DNA from: Gammaproteobacteria bacterium | GTDB taxonomy: Bacteria; Pseudomonadota; Gammaproteobacteria; Ga0077536 | DNA length: 64,000 bases | Assembly: GCA_024235015.1 (NCBI GenBank) | Contig: JACKNG010000004.1 | Coordinates: 496,001-560,000, forward strand | Reading direction: 5' to 3' | Shown here: in pieces, positions 16,474 to 26,645 of the stretch | How the letters are laid out: the number at the start of each line of letters is the position of its first letter | Position numbering within the stretch: the stretch's first letter is position 1 | Translations under genes and position numbers: made by a program | Notes under the pieces: model-generated | What the model saw: only the letters and a program-made list of their open reading frames with translations | Databases searched by the model: none | What the model was told of the DNA's origin: nothing

Positions 16474-18270
16474 ATGTCGACGCCATCATCGCCACCGCGG
16501 ACGCTCTACCACGGCGGCCGCGTCCTCACCCTCGACCCCGGCGACCGCCCCCACGACGCCCTGGTCACCGCGGGCGAGCGCGTGCTCGGCCTCGGCCCGC
16601 TGGCCGACATGCGCAGCCTGGCCGGGCCCGCCGCCGCGACGGTCGACCTCGACGGCACCTGGCTCATGCCCGGGCTGGTCGACGCCCACCCTCACGCCAT
16701 GCACTTCGCCGCCTTCGGTCTCGGCGCGGTCGACCTGTTCGACGCCGTCGACTTCGACGACATCGTCCAGCGCATTGCCGCGCGCGCGGCGGTGACCCCG
16801 CCGGGCGAGTGGATCGTGTGTACGCCGATCGGCGAGCCGCACTACTTCGCCCGCCGCGACCACACCGCGCTGGCCGAACGCCGCATGCCGGATCGCCACG
16901 TGCTCGATCGCGCCGCGCCCGGGCACCCGGTGTGGCTGATGGCCTGGGCGCCGCGCACGCCCAACGTGTGCGCGTTCAACTCGCCGGCGCTGGCACGCCT
17001 GAACCTCACCCGCCATACCCCGGCGCAGGTCGAGCACGTGTGGATCGAGAAGGACGACGACAGCGGCGAGCCGACCGGCGTGCTGCGCGGCAAGGTCAAC
17101 AACTACTACAACGACGACCCGTTCTGGCACGCCCTGTCGAAAAACCTGCCGGGCGTGCCGGACGCGCTGTGGCCGCTCGCCGGCGTCGCCGGCGTGCAGG
17201 CGGCCAATGCGCTCGGCGTGACCGCGCTCTACGAGGCCCACGCCATGATGCCGCCGCACCTCGAGGCCTACCACGCGATCGAGGCGCAGGGGTTGCTGAC
17301 CGCACGCGTGGTGATGGCGCCCGAGCTGTCGAGCTATGCCTTCGCCACCATGGACTACCCCGAGGCCGAGGTGTGGGACCTGCTCGAATACGGGCATTCC
17401 CACCAGCAGCCGCGCGGCGAGCACCTGCGTACCGTCGGCGTGACCTTGTCGCGCGGCGGGCCCCTCTCGCAGGGCTATTTGCGCATGAACGACCCCTATC
17501 CCGGTCCGTTCGGAGCGCTGACCCGCGGCACGACCTTCCTCGGCCGCCACGTCGAGCGGCGCGTGGTCGAGTACTGTCTCGCCCACGACCTGCGTCTCAA
17601 CATGGTCATCGGTGGTTACCGCGACCACGACGATTTCTTCCGCACCCTGGCCGAGACCACCACGCCCGACGCCATCCGCCCGCGCGAGTGGGTATTGCAA
17701 CATTGCTACTTCACCGCACCGGCGCACGTGCGCGCGGCCCACGCCCACGGCCTGCACGTGACCTCCAGCCCGAGCTTCGTCTACGGCAAGGCCGACGTCG
17801 TGCGGGAGCGGTTTCCGCCGGCCGTCGCGGCGGATTTCATCGCGCTGCGTTCGATGATGGACGGCGGCCTCAACGTCGCCTGCGGGACCGACTGGGGACC
17901 CGCCAACCCGTGGCGGCAGATCGCCCTGGCCGAGACCCGCGAGTCCGCCCACAGCGGCCATCACCACCTCGAATCCGGCCAGGGCCTCGAGCGGCTGCAG
18001 GCCCTGCACACCTTCACGCGCAACGGTGGCGGCGTCATGCAATGGCCGGCGCTGGGACGACTGGCCCGCGGTGGGCCGGCCGACTTCGTCGTCGTCGATC
18101 GCGATCCCCTCGGGGGCGATGCAGGGGCGCTGGCCGCGACCCGCGTGCTGCGCACGGTGCTGGGCGGGGCGGCGGTCTACGACGCGGGTGGCCTGCAGGG
18201 CGGTCCGCTGGCGCTGCCCGAACCAGCCGCCGCGCTGGTCGCCCGCGCGACGGCGCCATCCGACGCATGA
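16474..18270 (+). CDS. Amidohydrolase family protein (YtcJ-like)
   Basis: A 598-residue metal-dependent hydrolase of the amidohydrolase 3 type. The N-terminal beta-sandwich strand is LYHGGRVLTLDPGDRPHDALV, the first metal motif is LVDAHPHAM, later ligands include the His in QHCYFTAPAHV and HVTSSPSF, and the last Asp is in CGTDWGPANPW. The C-terminal GRLARGGPADFVVVDRDPL is the second half of the sandwich. The family cleaves amides or related C-N bonds in varied compounds; the substrate is unknown. Translation starts behind a large palindrome, and its stop overlaps the tetR start by four bases (ATGA), so the two form a coupled, probably self-regulated operon. Confidence 0.9.
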   Translation: MSTPSSPPRTLYHGGRVLTLDPGDRPHDALVTAGERVLGLGPLADMRSLAGPAAATVDLDGTWLMPGLVDAHPHAMHFAAFGLGAVDLFDAVDFDDIVQRIAARAAVTPPGEWIVCTPIGEPHYFARRDHTALAERRMPDRHVLDRAAPGHPVWLMAWAPRTPNVCAFNSPALARLNLTRHTPAQVEHVWIEKDDDSGEPTGVLRGKVNNYYNDDPFWHALSKNLPGVPDALWPLAGVAGVQAANALGVTALYEAHAMMPPHLEAYHAIEAQGLLTARVVMAPELSSYAFATMDYPEAEVWDLLEYGHSHQQPRGEHLRTVGVTLSRGGPLSQGYLRMNDPYPGPFGALTRGTTFLGRHVERRVVEYCLAHDLRLNMVIGGYRDHDDFFRTLAETTTPDAIRPREWVLQHCYFTAPAHVRAAHAHGLHVTSSPSFVYGKADVVRERFPPAVAADFIALRSMMDGGLNVACGTDWGPANPWRQIALAETRESAHSGHHHLESGQGLERLQALHTFTRNGGGVMQWPALGRLARGGPADFVVVDRDPLGGDAGALAATRVLRTVLGGAAVYDAGGLQGGPLALPEPAAALVARATAPSDA

Positions 18271-18887
18271 CGCCGCGGGCGCGGCGGCGCGACGGCTACC
18301 ATCACGGCGATCTCGCCGCCGAGGTACGGCGGCACGCGCTGGCCCTGGTCGCACGGCGCGGCCGTCCGGACTTCACCCTGCGCGAACTGGCCACCGCCGC
18401 CGGGGTCGCGCACAGCGCGGTCTACGCCCACTACGCCAACAAGGAAGCGCTGGTCGCCGCGCTCGCGGTCGAGGGGCTGGACACGCTCAACCAGCGGCAG
18501 GCCCAGGCCATCGCGCCGCTGCCGGACGATGCCCTGATCCGCCTGCACGCGATGGGCCTGGCCTACGTCGAGTTCGGCCGGCGCCAGCCCGGTCACTACC
18601 GGCTGGTGTTCATGCGCGATGCCGGCGAGCACGAGGACGCGGCGGTGGGTGAGGCGCGGCGCCGCGCGGCCGGACTGATGCTGGAGGTCATCCGTGCGGG
18701 CCAGGCCGCCGGACGGGTGCGCGCCGGCGACGCCGAGCGGATTGCCGCGCTGCTGTGGGCGACGGCGCACGGCCTGGCCATGCTCGCCATCACCGGCCAG
18801 GTGCGGGACCTGCCGGGCGCGGCCGCAGATTTCGAGCGCACCGTCGACGAGGCGCTGCGCGCGGTGCTCGATGCCCTGCGCGCCTGA
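18267..18887 (+). CDS. TetR/AcrR-family transcriptional regulator
   Basis: A 206-residue regulator. The N-terminal helix-turn-helix is FTLRELATAAGVAHSAVYAHYANKEAL (split here as FTLRELATAAGVAHSAVY then AHYANKEAL), preceded by YHHGDLAAEVRRHAL, an arrangement typical of TetR proteins with a WHG-type C-terminal domain. The C-terminal part (LWATAHGLAMLAITGQV) forms the ligand and dimer region. The start overlaps the amidohydrolase stop by four bases. The perfect palindrome at 16414-16466 in front of the operon is the most likely operator, which would make it an autoregulator responding to the hydrolase substrate; this is inferred from position. Confidence 0.92.
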   Translation: MTPRARRRDGYHHGDLAAEVRRHALALVARRGRPDFTLRELATAAGVAHSAVYAHYANKEALVAALAVEGLDTLNQRQAQAIAPLPDDALIRLHAMGLAYVEFGRRQPGHYRLVFMRDAGEHEDAAVGEARRRAAGLMLEVIRAGQAAGRVRAGDAERIAALLWATAHGLAMLAITGQVRDLPGAAADFERTVDEALRAVLDALRA

Positions 18888-18938
18888 GCGGCGACGACGG
18901 GCCCGTCGCCGTCACCGCACGGCGGCGCCCCTCGCGCC

Positions 18939-20570
18939 TCAGCCGGCCGCGGCCGGCCGCGTCGCGCCGACCTTGCCGCCCTGGCCGAAGCGGAAGCCCT
19001 CGTAGTCGGCCGCGGCGACTTCCTCGCACTTCACGCGGTAGGGGCCGACGCCGCCGATGTAGGGCAGGAACAGGCGCGGTTTGCCCGGCACGTTGGCACC
19101 CATGTACCACGAGTTGGCCTGGGGGAAGAGGGTCGCATTGGCGACCTCGTTGACGTGCTCGACCCAGCCCTGCTCGGCGTCGGAGCCGGCCTCGACGGTG
19201 TCGTAACCGTGCGCGGCCATCCAGCTCAGGCAGTCGCAGATCCAGTCCACGTGCTGCTCGATGGAGATGATCATGTTGCTCATCACCGAGGGGCTGCCCG
19301 GGCCGGTGATCATGAACAGGTTCGGGAAGTCGCTGACGGTGAGGCCGAGGTAGGTGCGCGGTCCGTCGGCCCACTTGTCCTTCAGTTCGCGCCCGCCGCG
19401 TCCGCGCACGTCGACGTTGACGATGGCCCCGGTCATGGCGTCGAAGCCGGTGGCGTAGACGATGGCGTCGAATTCGCGCTCCTGGTCGGCGGTCTTCACG
19501 CCGCGCGCGGTGACGCGCTCGATGGGCGTCTTGCGCACGTCGACCAGGTGCACGTGCGGCAGGTTGAAGGTCTGGTAGTAGTTGGTGTCGAGGCAGGCGC
19601 GCTTGGTGCCGATGGGGAAGCTCTTCGGACACAGGGTCTCGGCGACCTCGGGATCCTCGACGATGCCGCGAATCTTGTTGCGCACGAACTCGGCGGCGGT
19701 CTCGTTGGCCTTCTCGTCGACCAGCAGGTCGTTGTACTGCTGCAGGATGGCGATCAGGGTGCCGGTCTGCCAGGCCGCCTCGTAGGCCGCGGCACGTTCC
19801 TCGTCGCTGACGTCGAACGCGCCCTTGTCCATCGGGTAGTCGGGGACACCGAACAGCGAATAGCGCGACCGATGGCGATGCTCCGGGTACTCGGCGCGCC
19901 AGGCGGCGCGCTCGGCCTCGTCGAGGGGGCGATTGAAGGCCGGCAGGCTGTAGGCCGGGGTGCGCTGGAAGACGGTCAGCTCGCGCGCCTGGCCGGCGAT
20001 GATCGGGATCGATTGCACGGCCGAGGAGCCGGTGCCGATCACCGCCACCCGCAGGCCGCTGAAGTCGACGCCCTCGCGCGGCCAGTCGGCGGTGTGGTAG
20101 CTCTGGCCCTGGAAGTCGTCGGTCCCCTCGATGTCGATGGCCTTGGGCACCGAGAGGCAGCCGGTGGCGATGACGTAGTAGCGCGCCTCGAGGACTTCGC
20201 CGGTGTCGGTCTCGATGCGCCACAGGTTCTCGCCCTCGTCGTAGCGCGCCGATTCGACGCGCGTCTCGAACTGGATGTCGCGGCGCAGGTCGAGCCGGTC
20301 GGCGACGAAGTTGGCGTAGCGCAGGATTTCCGGCTGGGTGGCGTACTTCTCGCTCCAGTCCCACTCGTTCTGCAGTTCCTCGCTGAAGCTGAAGGAGTAG
20401 TCCATGCTCTGCACGTCGCAGCGCGCGCCGGGATAACGGTTGTGGTACCAGGTGCCGCCGACGCCGGCGGCGGCTTCGAGCACGCGCGCGCGGTGGCCGA
20501 GGCCACGCAGGCGGTGCAGCATGTACAGGCCGGCAAAACCGGCGCCCACGATCAGGGTGTCGTATCTCAT
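18939..20570 (-). CDS. Baeyer-Villiger-type flavin monooxygenase
   Basis: A 543-residue FAD/NADPH monooxygenase. The first Rossmann motif is VGAGFAGLY, followed by GGTWYHNRYPGARCD; the BVMO fingerprint F-x-G-x-x-x-H-T-x-x-W-P is present as FQGQSYHTADWP at residues 153-164; the second Rossmann motif is VIGTGSSAVQ and the late ATG motif is YATGFDAMTGA. It is close in layout to cyclohexanone and steroid monooxygenases, which insert oxygen next to a ketone to give an ester or lactone. It converges with tetR and is divergent from the macroglobulin gene. A second BVMO of similar length lies at 50222. Confidence 0.93.
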   Translation of the reverse strand: MRYDTLIVGAGFAGLYMLHRLRGLGHRARVLEAAAGVGGTWYHNRYPGARCDVQSMDYSFSFSEELQNEWDWSEKYATQPEILRYANFVADRLDLRRDIQFETRVESARYDEGENLWRIETDTGEVLEARYYVIATGCLSVPKAIDIEGTDDFQGQSYHTADWPREGVDFSGLRVAVIGTGSSAVQSIPIIAGQARELTVFQRTPAYSLPAFNRPLDEAERAAWRAEYPEHRHRSRYSLFGVPDYPMDKGAFDVSDEERAAAYEAAWQTGTLIAILQQYNDLLVDEKANETAAEFVRNKIRGIVEDPEVAETLCPKSFPIGTKRACLDTNYYQTFNLPHVHLVDVRKTPIERVTARGVKTADQEREFDAIVYATGFDAMTGAIVNVDVRGRGGRELKDKWADGPRTYLGLTVSDFPNLFMITGPGSPSVMSNMIISIEQHVDWICDCLSWMAAHGYDTVEAGSDAEQGWVEHVNEVANATLFPQANSWYMGANVPGKPRLFLPYIGGVGPYRVKCEEVAAADYEGFRFGQGGKVGATRPAAAG

Positions 20571-20768
20571 TGGGTCTGTTCTCCACGGTCAGGGGCCGCC
20601 GGCGGGGCGCAATGGGTGCGCGGGGGCCGCACCGACCCGGGCGGCGGCCGTTCGTGAGGCGGAACTATCCGGGCGTCGCGGGTGGATTGCAAGGCACGCA
20701 CCGGCGACAGCCGCCGGCGCCGGGGGTTCCCTAGAATGGTGCGGATTCACGTCGAGCGGGAGGCGGAC

Positions 20769-23700
20769 ATGGCGAACGGCAGGACGGTGGGCGGGGCCCA
20801 CGCGGTGCGGCGTCCGGGTGGATTCGGGCGGCGCGTGGCGAGCGCGCTGCTGGCGGTCGGCCTGGCCTGGGCCAGCGTCGGCTCCGCCGCCGCCGTCGCG
20901 TTGCGCACGGTGTCGCCGCAGGGCAGCGTGCGCGACGTGCGTCAGGTCGTGCTCACTTTCGACAGCCCGATGGTCGCCTTCGGCGAACCCCGCCTGGCGG
21001 CCCCGGCCAGCGTCGACTGCGCGGTGGCGGGGCGCGGGCGCTGGGCCGACGCGCGCCACTGGGTCTACGATTTCGAACGCACCCTGCCGGCCGGCCTGGC
21101 CTGCGCGGTGGAACTCGCCGAGGGCCTGCGCGCCCACGACGGCAGCGCGTTCGTGGGCCCGCGCCACTACGCCTTCGACACCGGCGGCCCCGCGATCCGC
21201 GCCAGCAAGCCCTACGACGGCCACGGCGCCATCGACGCCGGGCAGGTCTTCCTGCTCGCCCTCGACGCCGCCGCCGAGCCGGCTTCCGTCGCCGCCCATG
21301 CCGCCTGCGTCGTCGACGGCATCAACGAACGCATCCCCGTCGTCGCGCTCGACGCCGCCGCGCGCGCCGAGCTGTTCGCCGCGCGCGCCGAACTCGGCTA
21401 CGACTACTACAACCTGCTGCGCCGCCTCGCCGGCGACGCCACCACCACCACGCCCACGCCGGAGGATCTCGCCGCGGCCGAGGCGCGGGTACTCGCGCTG
21501 CGCTGCCAGCGTCGCCTGCCGCCCGACACCGATCTGCGCCTGGTGTGGGGCGCGGGTATCCGCGCCCCGTCCGGGGTGGCGACCACCACCGACCAGGCCC
21601 TGGCCTTCCACACCCGCCCCGCGTTCACCGTGCGGGTGGAGTGCACGCGGGTCAACGCGCGCGCGCCCTGCCTGCCGTTGGCGCCGCTGCGGGTGGTGTT
21701 CTCGGCGCCGGTCGCGCAAGCGCTGGCCGGTGCCGTGCGCGTGGTCGACGGCGAGGGTCGGCACTACGCCCCGGGCGGCGACGACGCCGGTACCGACACG
21801 CCCTACACCGAGGCCCTGAGCTTTCCCGGCCCGTTTCCCGAACACGGTCGGCTGACGGTGAGCCTGCCGGCGGATTTCGTCGACGATGCCGGGCGCGTGG
21901 CCGAGAACGCCGCGCGCTATCCCCTCGAGCTGGCGCTGGACGGCTACCCGCCGCTGGTCAAGTTCGACGCCGACTTCGGCATCGTCGAGGCGCGTGCCGG
22001 GGCGGTGCTGCCGGTGACCGTGCGCAAGGTCGAGGCGCCGCTGGCCGCGCGCGGCCTGCCGGCGCGCACGCTGGCGCTGCAGTCCGATGCCGACATCGCG
22101 CACTGGCTGCGGCGGGTCGACGAGGCGATGGCGCGGCGCGGCGAGTGGGTGCCGGGCCAGGCCCCGGGCGAGGACGGCTACTGGCGCGAGCTGACCGGCA
22201 GCACCTCGGTGTTCGGTGCCGACGATGCGACCACCGCCTTGACCGTGCCGACCCCGGCCGGCGACCAGGCCTTCCAGGTGGTCGGTATCCCGCTCGAGGG
22301 CCGCGGCCTGCACGTGGTCGAGATCGCGAGCCCGCTGCTCGGCGCCGCCCTGCTCGGGCGCGACGCACCGCGTTACGTCGCCACCGCCGCGCTGGTCACC
22401 GACCTCGCGGTGCATTTCAAGTGGGGGCGTGATCGTTCGCTGGTCTGGGTCACGGCGCTGGAGAGCGGCGAACCGGTCGCCGGCGCACATGTCGCCATCA
22501 GCCGTTACTGCACCGGCGAAGTATTGTTCGCGGGCGACAGCGGTGCCGACGGCACCGTGGTCGTCGAGCGCGGTCTCGGCGTACCGCACGGCCGTGATTA
22601 TTGCTCGGAGTACACCGACGGCCCGCTCATGGTCAGTGCGCGGGTCGACGGCGACGTCGGTTTCAGCCTGTCTTCCTGGGACGACGGCATCTCGCCGGAT
22701 CACTTCAAGCTGCGCCGCGACTACGGCCAGCGCGGCGAGGTCGCCCACACCGTGTTCGACCGCGCGCTGTTCCGCGCCGGCGAAACGGTGTCGATGAAGC
22801 ACTTCCTGCGCGGGCACGGCATGCAGGGCTTCGACGTGCCGGCAGCGGCGGCGCGCGTGACCCGCCTGCGCATCGTCCACGCCGGCAGCAACGAGCAGGT
22901 CGAACTGCCGCTCAGCCTGGGCACCGACGGCATCGGCGAGAGCCGCTGGGCGATCCCGGCCGCGGCGCGCCTCGGCGAGTACCGCGTGCTGCTGGCCGGT
23001 GACGATGCCACCGTCGGGCCGTGGGAATCCGGCCGCTTCCGCGTCGAGGCCTTCCGCGTGCCGACCATGAAGGCGCTGGTGCAGGCGCCGGCCGCGCCGC
23101 AGGTGGCGCCGGCCGCGGTGTCGCTCGATCTCCACCTCGCCTACCGCTCGGGCGGTGCAGCGAGCGGCGCGGCGGTCAAGCTGCGCTCCGTGATCGAGAC
23201 GCGCGAGGTGAGTTTCGACGATTACCCCGAGTTCCGTTTCGGCGGCGAGGACGTCAGCGCCGGGGTCACGCGCGAGGACGCCGGCGACGACGGCTACACC
23301 GCGCTGTGGCGGCGTTACGGCGACCACGGCGGCGGGCCGGTGCCGGCGACGCCGGCGCGGGTCATGCCGCTCGACCTCGACGCCGCCGGCAGCCGGCGGG
23401 TGGAGATCGACGACATCCCGCCGTTGGCACGCCCGCAGCGCCTGCTCGCCGAACTCGAGTACCAGGATGTCAACGGCGAGCGTTTCACCACCTCGGCCAG
23501 CGTGCCGCTGTGGCCGGCGGCGCTGGTCGTCGGGGTCAGCGTCGAGGGCTGGGCGGGCAGCCGCGAGGCACTGTCGCTCGATCTCCTGGTGCTCGATCTC
23601 GAGGGCCGGCCGCTGGCTGGCCGCGCGGTCGCGGTGAGCCTGTTCAAGCGCGACTGGTACGGCTACCGCAAGCGCCTGCTGGGCGGCTTCTACACCTACG

Positions 23701-26645
23701 AGAGCGAGAGCCGGGTGACGCCGCTGGCGGCGCGCTGCAGCGGGGTCAGCGACGCCCACGGCCGGGTCACCTGCACCCTCGCGCCCGACGCCAGCGGCAA
23801 CGTGCTGGTGCGCGCGAGCGCGCTGGACGACGCCGGCCGCGAGGCGGTGACGACGACCTCGGCCTGGGTCGCCGGCGACGACGACTGGTGGTTCGACCCC
23901 GGTGCCGGCGATCGCATGGACGTGCTGCCCGAGCGCCAGGCCTACGCGCCGGGCGAGACCGCGCGCCTGCAGGTACGCATGCCCTTCCGTGCCGCCACCG
24001 CGCTGGTCACGGTCGAGCGCGAGGGCGTGATCGACGCCTTCGTCACCCACCTCGCGGGTGACGAACCGGTGGTCGAGGTACCGCTGGCCGGCCACTACGC
24101 GCCCAACGTCTACGTCTCGGTGCTGGCGGTGCGTGGGCGGGTCGGCTGGTGGCAGTCGCTGGCCGCCGAGGTGGCGCGCGAACTCGAACTCGACTGGCGC
24201 GCGGAGGGCGGTTTCCCCACCGCGCAGGTCGATCTGGCCAAGCCCGCCTGGCGCCTCGGCATGGCGCGCCTCAAGGTCGGCTGGGACGCCCACCGGCTGG
24301 ACGTCGACGTCGCCCCGCGCGGCAGCGTGTTCCAGGTGCGCGAGACCGTGCCGGTCGACGTCACGGTGCGGCGTGCCGACGGCGGCGCCCTGCCGGCCGC
24401 GGCCGAGATCGCCTTCGTTGCCGTCGACGAGGGCCTGCTCGAACTCGGCCCCAACCAGTCCTGGCAGCTGCTCGAGGCGATGATGGACGAGCGCGGGCTG
24501 AACGTGCTCACCTCCACGGCGCAGATGCAGGTCATCGGCAAGCGCCATTACGGGCGCAAGGCGGTACCGCATGGCGGCGGCGGCGGGCGCGGCGCGGCGC
24601 GCGAGCGTTTCGACACCCTGCTGCTGTGGCGCGGTCGCGTGGCCCTCGACGGCGCCGGCCGGGCGACCGTCGAGCTGCCGCTCAACGACGCCCTGACCGG
24701 CTTCCGCCTGGTCGCCGTCGCCCATGCCGGCACGGGCTTCTTCGGCACCGGCGCGGCCAGTATCCGCACCACCCAGGACCTCATGCTGCACGCCGGGCTG
24801 CCACCGCTGGTGCGCGAGGGGGATCGTTTCCGCGCCGGCTTCACCGTGCGCAACGCGAGTCAACGCGCGCTCGCCGGTACGGTCGCCGCGCAATGGCGCG
24901 CGGCCGACGGCGGCGTGCACGCCCTGCCCGGGCAGGACTTCGATCTCGCGCCCGGCCACGCGGTCGAACTCGGCTGGGAGGTCGCGGTGCCGGTCGGCGC
25001 CGGGCAGCTGGCCTGGGACGTCGCGGCGCAGGCAGCCGATGCGCGCGATCGCCTGGTCGCCAGCCAGGCCGTCGAGCCGGCTTACCCCGTGCGCACCTGG
25101 GCTGCCACCCTGGCCCGTCTCGATCGGCCGCTCAGCCTGCCGGCGGCGGCGCCGGCCGGTGCCATCGCCGGCCGCGGCGGGCTCGCCGTGAAGCTCAGCG
25201 CGAGTCTCGCCGGCGGTCTCGACGGCGTGCGCGAGTACATGGCGCGTTATCCCTACGTGTGCCTGGAGCAGCAGGTGTCGCGCGCGGTCGTGGCCGGCGA
25301 CGAGGACGCCTGGAACGAGTTGGCGACGCGCTTCGCGCGCTACCTCGACGACGATGGCCTGCTGCGCTTCTACCCCTCGCCCTGGCTGCCCGGCAGCGAC
25401 GTGCTCACCGCCTACGTGCTCGGCATCGCGGCCGAGGCCGGTTGGGCGATCCCGGACGACGTGCGTGGCCGCATGCAGGACGGGCTCGCGGGGTTCGTCA
25501 CCGGCCGCCTGCAGCGCGCCTCTGCGAGCGGCGCGATGGATCTCGCCATCCGCCGCCTCGCCGCCATCGCCGCGCTCGCCCGCCACGGTGCGGCCAGGGC
25601 CGAGATGCTCGAGACCATCGCCATCGACCCCGGCCTGTGGCCGACCTCGGCGGTGCTCGACTGGCTCGACGTGCTGGCACGGGTGGAGGGCGTCCCCGCG
25701 GGCGCCCACCGGCGCGAGCAGGCGCTGGCCGTGCTGCGGGCGCGGCTCGATTTCCAGGGCACGGTGATGGGCTTCGCCACCGCGGCCACCGACCAGGCCT
25801 GGTGGCTGCTCGCCTCGGGCGACGTCAACGCGGTACGCGCGGTGCTCGCCGTGCTCGACGAACCGGCCTGGCGTGAGGACGTTGCGCGCATGTTGCGCGG
25901 GGCACTGGCACGCCAGCGTGCCGGACACTGGGACACCACCGTGGCGAATGCCTGGGGGGCGCTGGCGGTGGCGCGCTTCGGTGCGCGCTTCGAGGCCACG
26001 CCGGTGACCGGCGAAACCGAGGTCGCGCGTGGCGGCGAGCGTCGCACGCTGGACTGGGCCACGGCGGGTGACGATGCGGCCACGGCGGCGAGTCGCGCGA
26101 CCGAGCTGCCCTGGGGCGACGACGATGCCGCGCTCGAATTGCGCCACGCAGGCGGCGGCGCGCCCTGGGCGCTGGTGGCGAGCCGCGCCGCGGTACCACT
26201 GCGCGCGGCGCTGTCGAGCGGCTACACCGTCACGCGGACGGTGACCGCGGTCGAGCAGGCCGTCGCGGGTGAATGGCGCCGCGGCGACATCGTGCGCGTC
26301 AGTCTCGCCATCGAGGCCCGCGCCGACATGGGCTGGGTGGTGGTCGACGACCCGGTGCCGGCCGGCGCCACCATCCTCGGCAGCGGCCTGGGTGGCGACA
26401 GCGCCATCGCGACCCGCGGCGAGCGCCGCACGGGGCGGGTCGAAGCGGCCTACGAGGAACGCCGTTTCGATGCCTTCCGCGCCTACTACGCCTTCGTCCC
26501 GGCGGGACGCTGGACGCTCGAGTACACCTTGCGCCTGGACAACCCCGGCACCTTCGTGCTGCCGGCGACCCGGGTCGAGGCGATGTACGCACCGGAGATG
26601 TTCGGCGAGCTGCCCAACGCACCGCTGACGGTGGCGGCGCCTTGA
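20769..26645 (+). CDS. Bacterial alpha-2-macroglobulin family protein
   Basis: A 1958-residue exported protein. The signal peptide is basic (RRPGGFGRR) then hydrophobic (VASALLAVGLAWASVG) with cleavage near SAAA. Macroglobulin repeats follow, then a bait-like region around residue 1240-1300 (VAVDEGLLELG and a glycine/arginine loop), and a thioester motif CLEQ at 1498-1501 in YPYVCLEQQV. Such proteins trap proteases that attack the periplasm. Unlike E. coli YfhM there is no lipobox Cys, so it may be free in the periplasm or N-terminally anchored, and it is about 300 residues longer. GGGAGGCGGAC precedes the ATG. Its stop overlaps the pbpC start, the classical partner. Confidence 0.93.
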   Translation: MANGRTVGGAHAVRRPGGFGRRVASALLAVGLAWASVGSAAAVALRTVSPQGSVRDVRQVVLTFDSPMVAFGEPRLAAPASVDCAVAGRGRWADARHWVYDFERTLPAGLACAVELAEGLRAHDGSAFVGPRHYAFDTGGPAIRASKPYDGHGAIDAGQVFLLALDAAAEPASVAAHAACVVDGINERIPVVALDAAARAELFAARAELGYDYYNLLRRLAGDATTTTPTPEDLAAAEARVLALRCQRRLPPDTDLRLVWGAGIRAPSGVATTTDQALAFHTRPAFTVRVECTRVNARAPCLPLAPLRVVFSAPVAQALAGAVRVVDGEGRHYAPGGDDAGTDTPYTEALSFPGPFPEHGRLTVSLPADFVDDAGRVAENAARYPLELALDGYPPLVKFDADFGIVEARAGAVLPVTVRKVEAPLAARGLPARTLALQSDADIAHWLRRVDEAMARRGEWVPGQAPGEDGYWRELTGSTSVFGADDATTALTVPTPAGDQAFQVVGIPLEGRGLHVVEIASPLLGAALLGRDAPRYVATAALVTDLAVHFKWGRDRSLVWVTALESGEPVAGAHVAISRYCTGEVLFAGDSGADGTVVVERGLGVPHGRDYCSEYTDGPLMVSARVDGDVGFSLSSWDDGISPDHFKLRRDYGQRGEVAHTVFDRALFRAGETVSMKHFLRGHGMQGFDVPAAAARVTRLRIVHAGSNEQVELPLSLGTDGIGESRWAIPAAARLGEYRVLLAGDDATVGPWESGRFRVEAFRVPTMKALVQAPAAPQVAPAAVSLDLHLAYRSGGAASGAAVKLRSVIETREVSFDDYPEFRFGGEDVSAGVTREDAGDDGYTALWRRYGDHGGGPVPATPARVMPLDLDAAGSRRVEIDDIPPLARPQRLLAELEYQDVNGERFTTSASVPLWPAALVVGVSVEGWAGSREALSLDLLVLDLEGRPLAGRAVAVSLFKRDWYGYRKRLLGGFYTYESESRVTPLAARCSGVSDAHGRVTCTLAPDASGNVLVRASALDDAGREAVTTTSAWVAGDDDWWFDPGAGDRMDVLPERQAYAPGETARLQVRMPFRAATALVTVEREGVIDAFVTHLAGDEPVVEVPLAGHYAPNVYVSVLAVRGRVGWWQSLAAEVARELELDWRAEGGFPTAQVDLAKPAWRLGMARLKVGWDAHRLDVDVAPRGSVFQVRETVPVDVTVRRADGGALPAAAEIAFVAVDEGLLELGPNQSWQLLEAMMDERGLNVLTSTAQMQVIGKRHYGRKAVPHGGGGGRGAARERFDTLLLWRGRVALDGAGRATVELPLNDALTGFRLVAVAHAGTGFFGTGAASIRTTQDLMLHAGLPPLVREGDRFRAGFTVRNASQRALAGTVAAQWRAADGGVHALPGQDFDLAPGHAVELGWEVAVPVGAGQLAWDVAAQAADARDRLVASQAVEPAYPVRTWAATLARLDRPLSLPAAAPAGAIAGRGGLAVKLSASLAGGLDGVREYMARYPYVCLEQQVSRAVVAGDEDAWNELATRFARYLDDDGLLRFYPSPWLPGSDVLTAYVLGIAAEAGWAIPDDVRGRMQDGLAGFVTGRLQRASASGAMDLAIRRLAAIAALARHGAARAEMLETIAIDPGLWPTSAVLDWLDVLARVEGVPAGAHRREQALAVLRARLDFQGTVMGFATAATDQAWWLLASGDVNAVRAVLAVLDEPAWREDVARMLRGALARQRAGHWDTTVANAWGALAVARFGARFEATPVTGETEVARGGERRTLDWATAGDDAATAASRATELPWGDDDAALELRHAGGGAPWALVASRAAVPLRAALSSGYTVTRTVTAVEQAVAGEWRRGDIVRVSLAIEARADMGWVVVDDPVPAGATILGSGLGGDSAIATRGERRTGRVEAAYEERRFDAFRAYYAFVPAGRWTLEYTLRLDNPGTFVLPATRVEAMYAPEMFGELPNAPLTVAAP

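Noticed and set aside
18888..18938. GACGGGCCCGTC palindrome between tetR and the BVMO gene
   Set aside because: A 12-base GC palindrome alone is too short to call terminator or operator in this base composition.
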